From: JAHECW01 sp964641415
Lineage (GTDB): Bacteria; Acidobacteriota; Thermoanaerobaculia; Thermoanaerobaculales; Sulfomarinibacteraceae
Direction: 5' to 3'
Assembly (NCBI GenBank): GCA_964641415.1
Contig: CAZXMW010000118.1
Coordinates: 1 to 5,810, forward strand
DNA: 5,810 nt
Below the pieces are notes generated by a model. The model did no database searches and was not told the DNA's origin. It saw only the letters and a program-made list of their open reading frames with translations. Positions within the stretch are counted from its first letter, which is position 1; every line of letters starts with the position of its first letter. Positions 5,731 through 5,810 of this stretch are shown piece by piece. A program made the translations under genes and the position numbers.

Positions 5731-5810
5731 GGTTCATACATTTGTATATTCTGGTACCTGCGTCTCCGGTTAGGTCAGGTTTGACTGAATCAAGCATGTT
5801 TTGGCCGAGT

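Noticed and set aside
5733..5810. Promoter (TATATT at 5745-5750) and start of a new gene at ATG 5796
   Set aside because: The TTCAAA at 5717-5722 is 22 bases from the TATATT, too far for a normal promoter. The ATG has no Shine-Dalgarno sequence and only a few codons fall inside the window.
1..5810. CRISPR array, tRNA or rRNA genes, prophage or a defence system
   Set aside because: No short regularly spaced repeats with variable spacers, no tRNA- or rRNA-like segments, and no phage or defence motifs were seen. The only regular tandem repeat is the protein-coding TPR array.

Overview
This GC-rich 5.8 kb bacterial window centres on a divergent signalling pair: an ECF-type RNA polymerase sigma factor on the minus strand and a large membrane-spanning Ser/Thr protein kinase with a TPR array on the plus strand. 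This pairing, the kinase architecture, and a secreted protein ending in a 'DGFE.GD...WS' tail suggest a Planctomycetota- or Acidobacteriota-like genome. That placement is inferred from remembered family resemblance, not from a search.

Layout. (1) At 1-236 on the minus strand, a DUF4160 family gene runs off the left edge. (2) At 237-533 there is no convincing gene, only a possible 24-codon leader ORF whose stop overlaps the DUF4160 start. (3) At 534-677 on the minus strand is the decayed C-terminal tail of an IS91-type transposase. (4) At 678-844 lie two related REP-like palindromes in inverted orientation and no gene. (5) At 845-1438 on the minus strand is the ECF sigma factor. (6) At 1439-1653 is the shared divergent control region. 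(7) At 1654-4731 on the plus strand is the 1025-residue kinase: a cytoplasmic kinase domain with all catalytic residues, one transmembrane helix, then ten TPR units of exactly 42 residues. (8) At 4732-4943 is an intergenic leader with weak hairpins. (9) At 4944-5597 on the plus strand is a 217-residue secreted protein. (10) At 5598-5810 is a strong two-tier hairpin, then an AT-richer stretch with no supported gene.

How the parts may work together. No anti-sigma factor is visible between or beside the sigma factor and the kinase. The sigma factor also lacks the acidic motif normally found in region 2.2 and carries a threonine there. The simplest model is that the extracytoplasmic TPR array senses a ligand or partner, the kinase domain phosphorylates the sigma factor, and the phosphorylated sigma factor directs transcription. 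The secreted protein could be a target or a partner, but nothing in the sequence proves that. The left third, with its transposase remnant, REP-like repeats and DUF4160 gene, looks like accessory DNA shaped by mobile elements.
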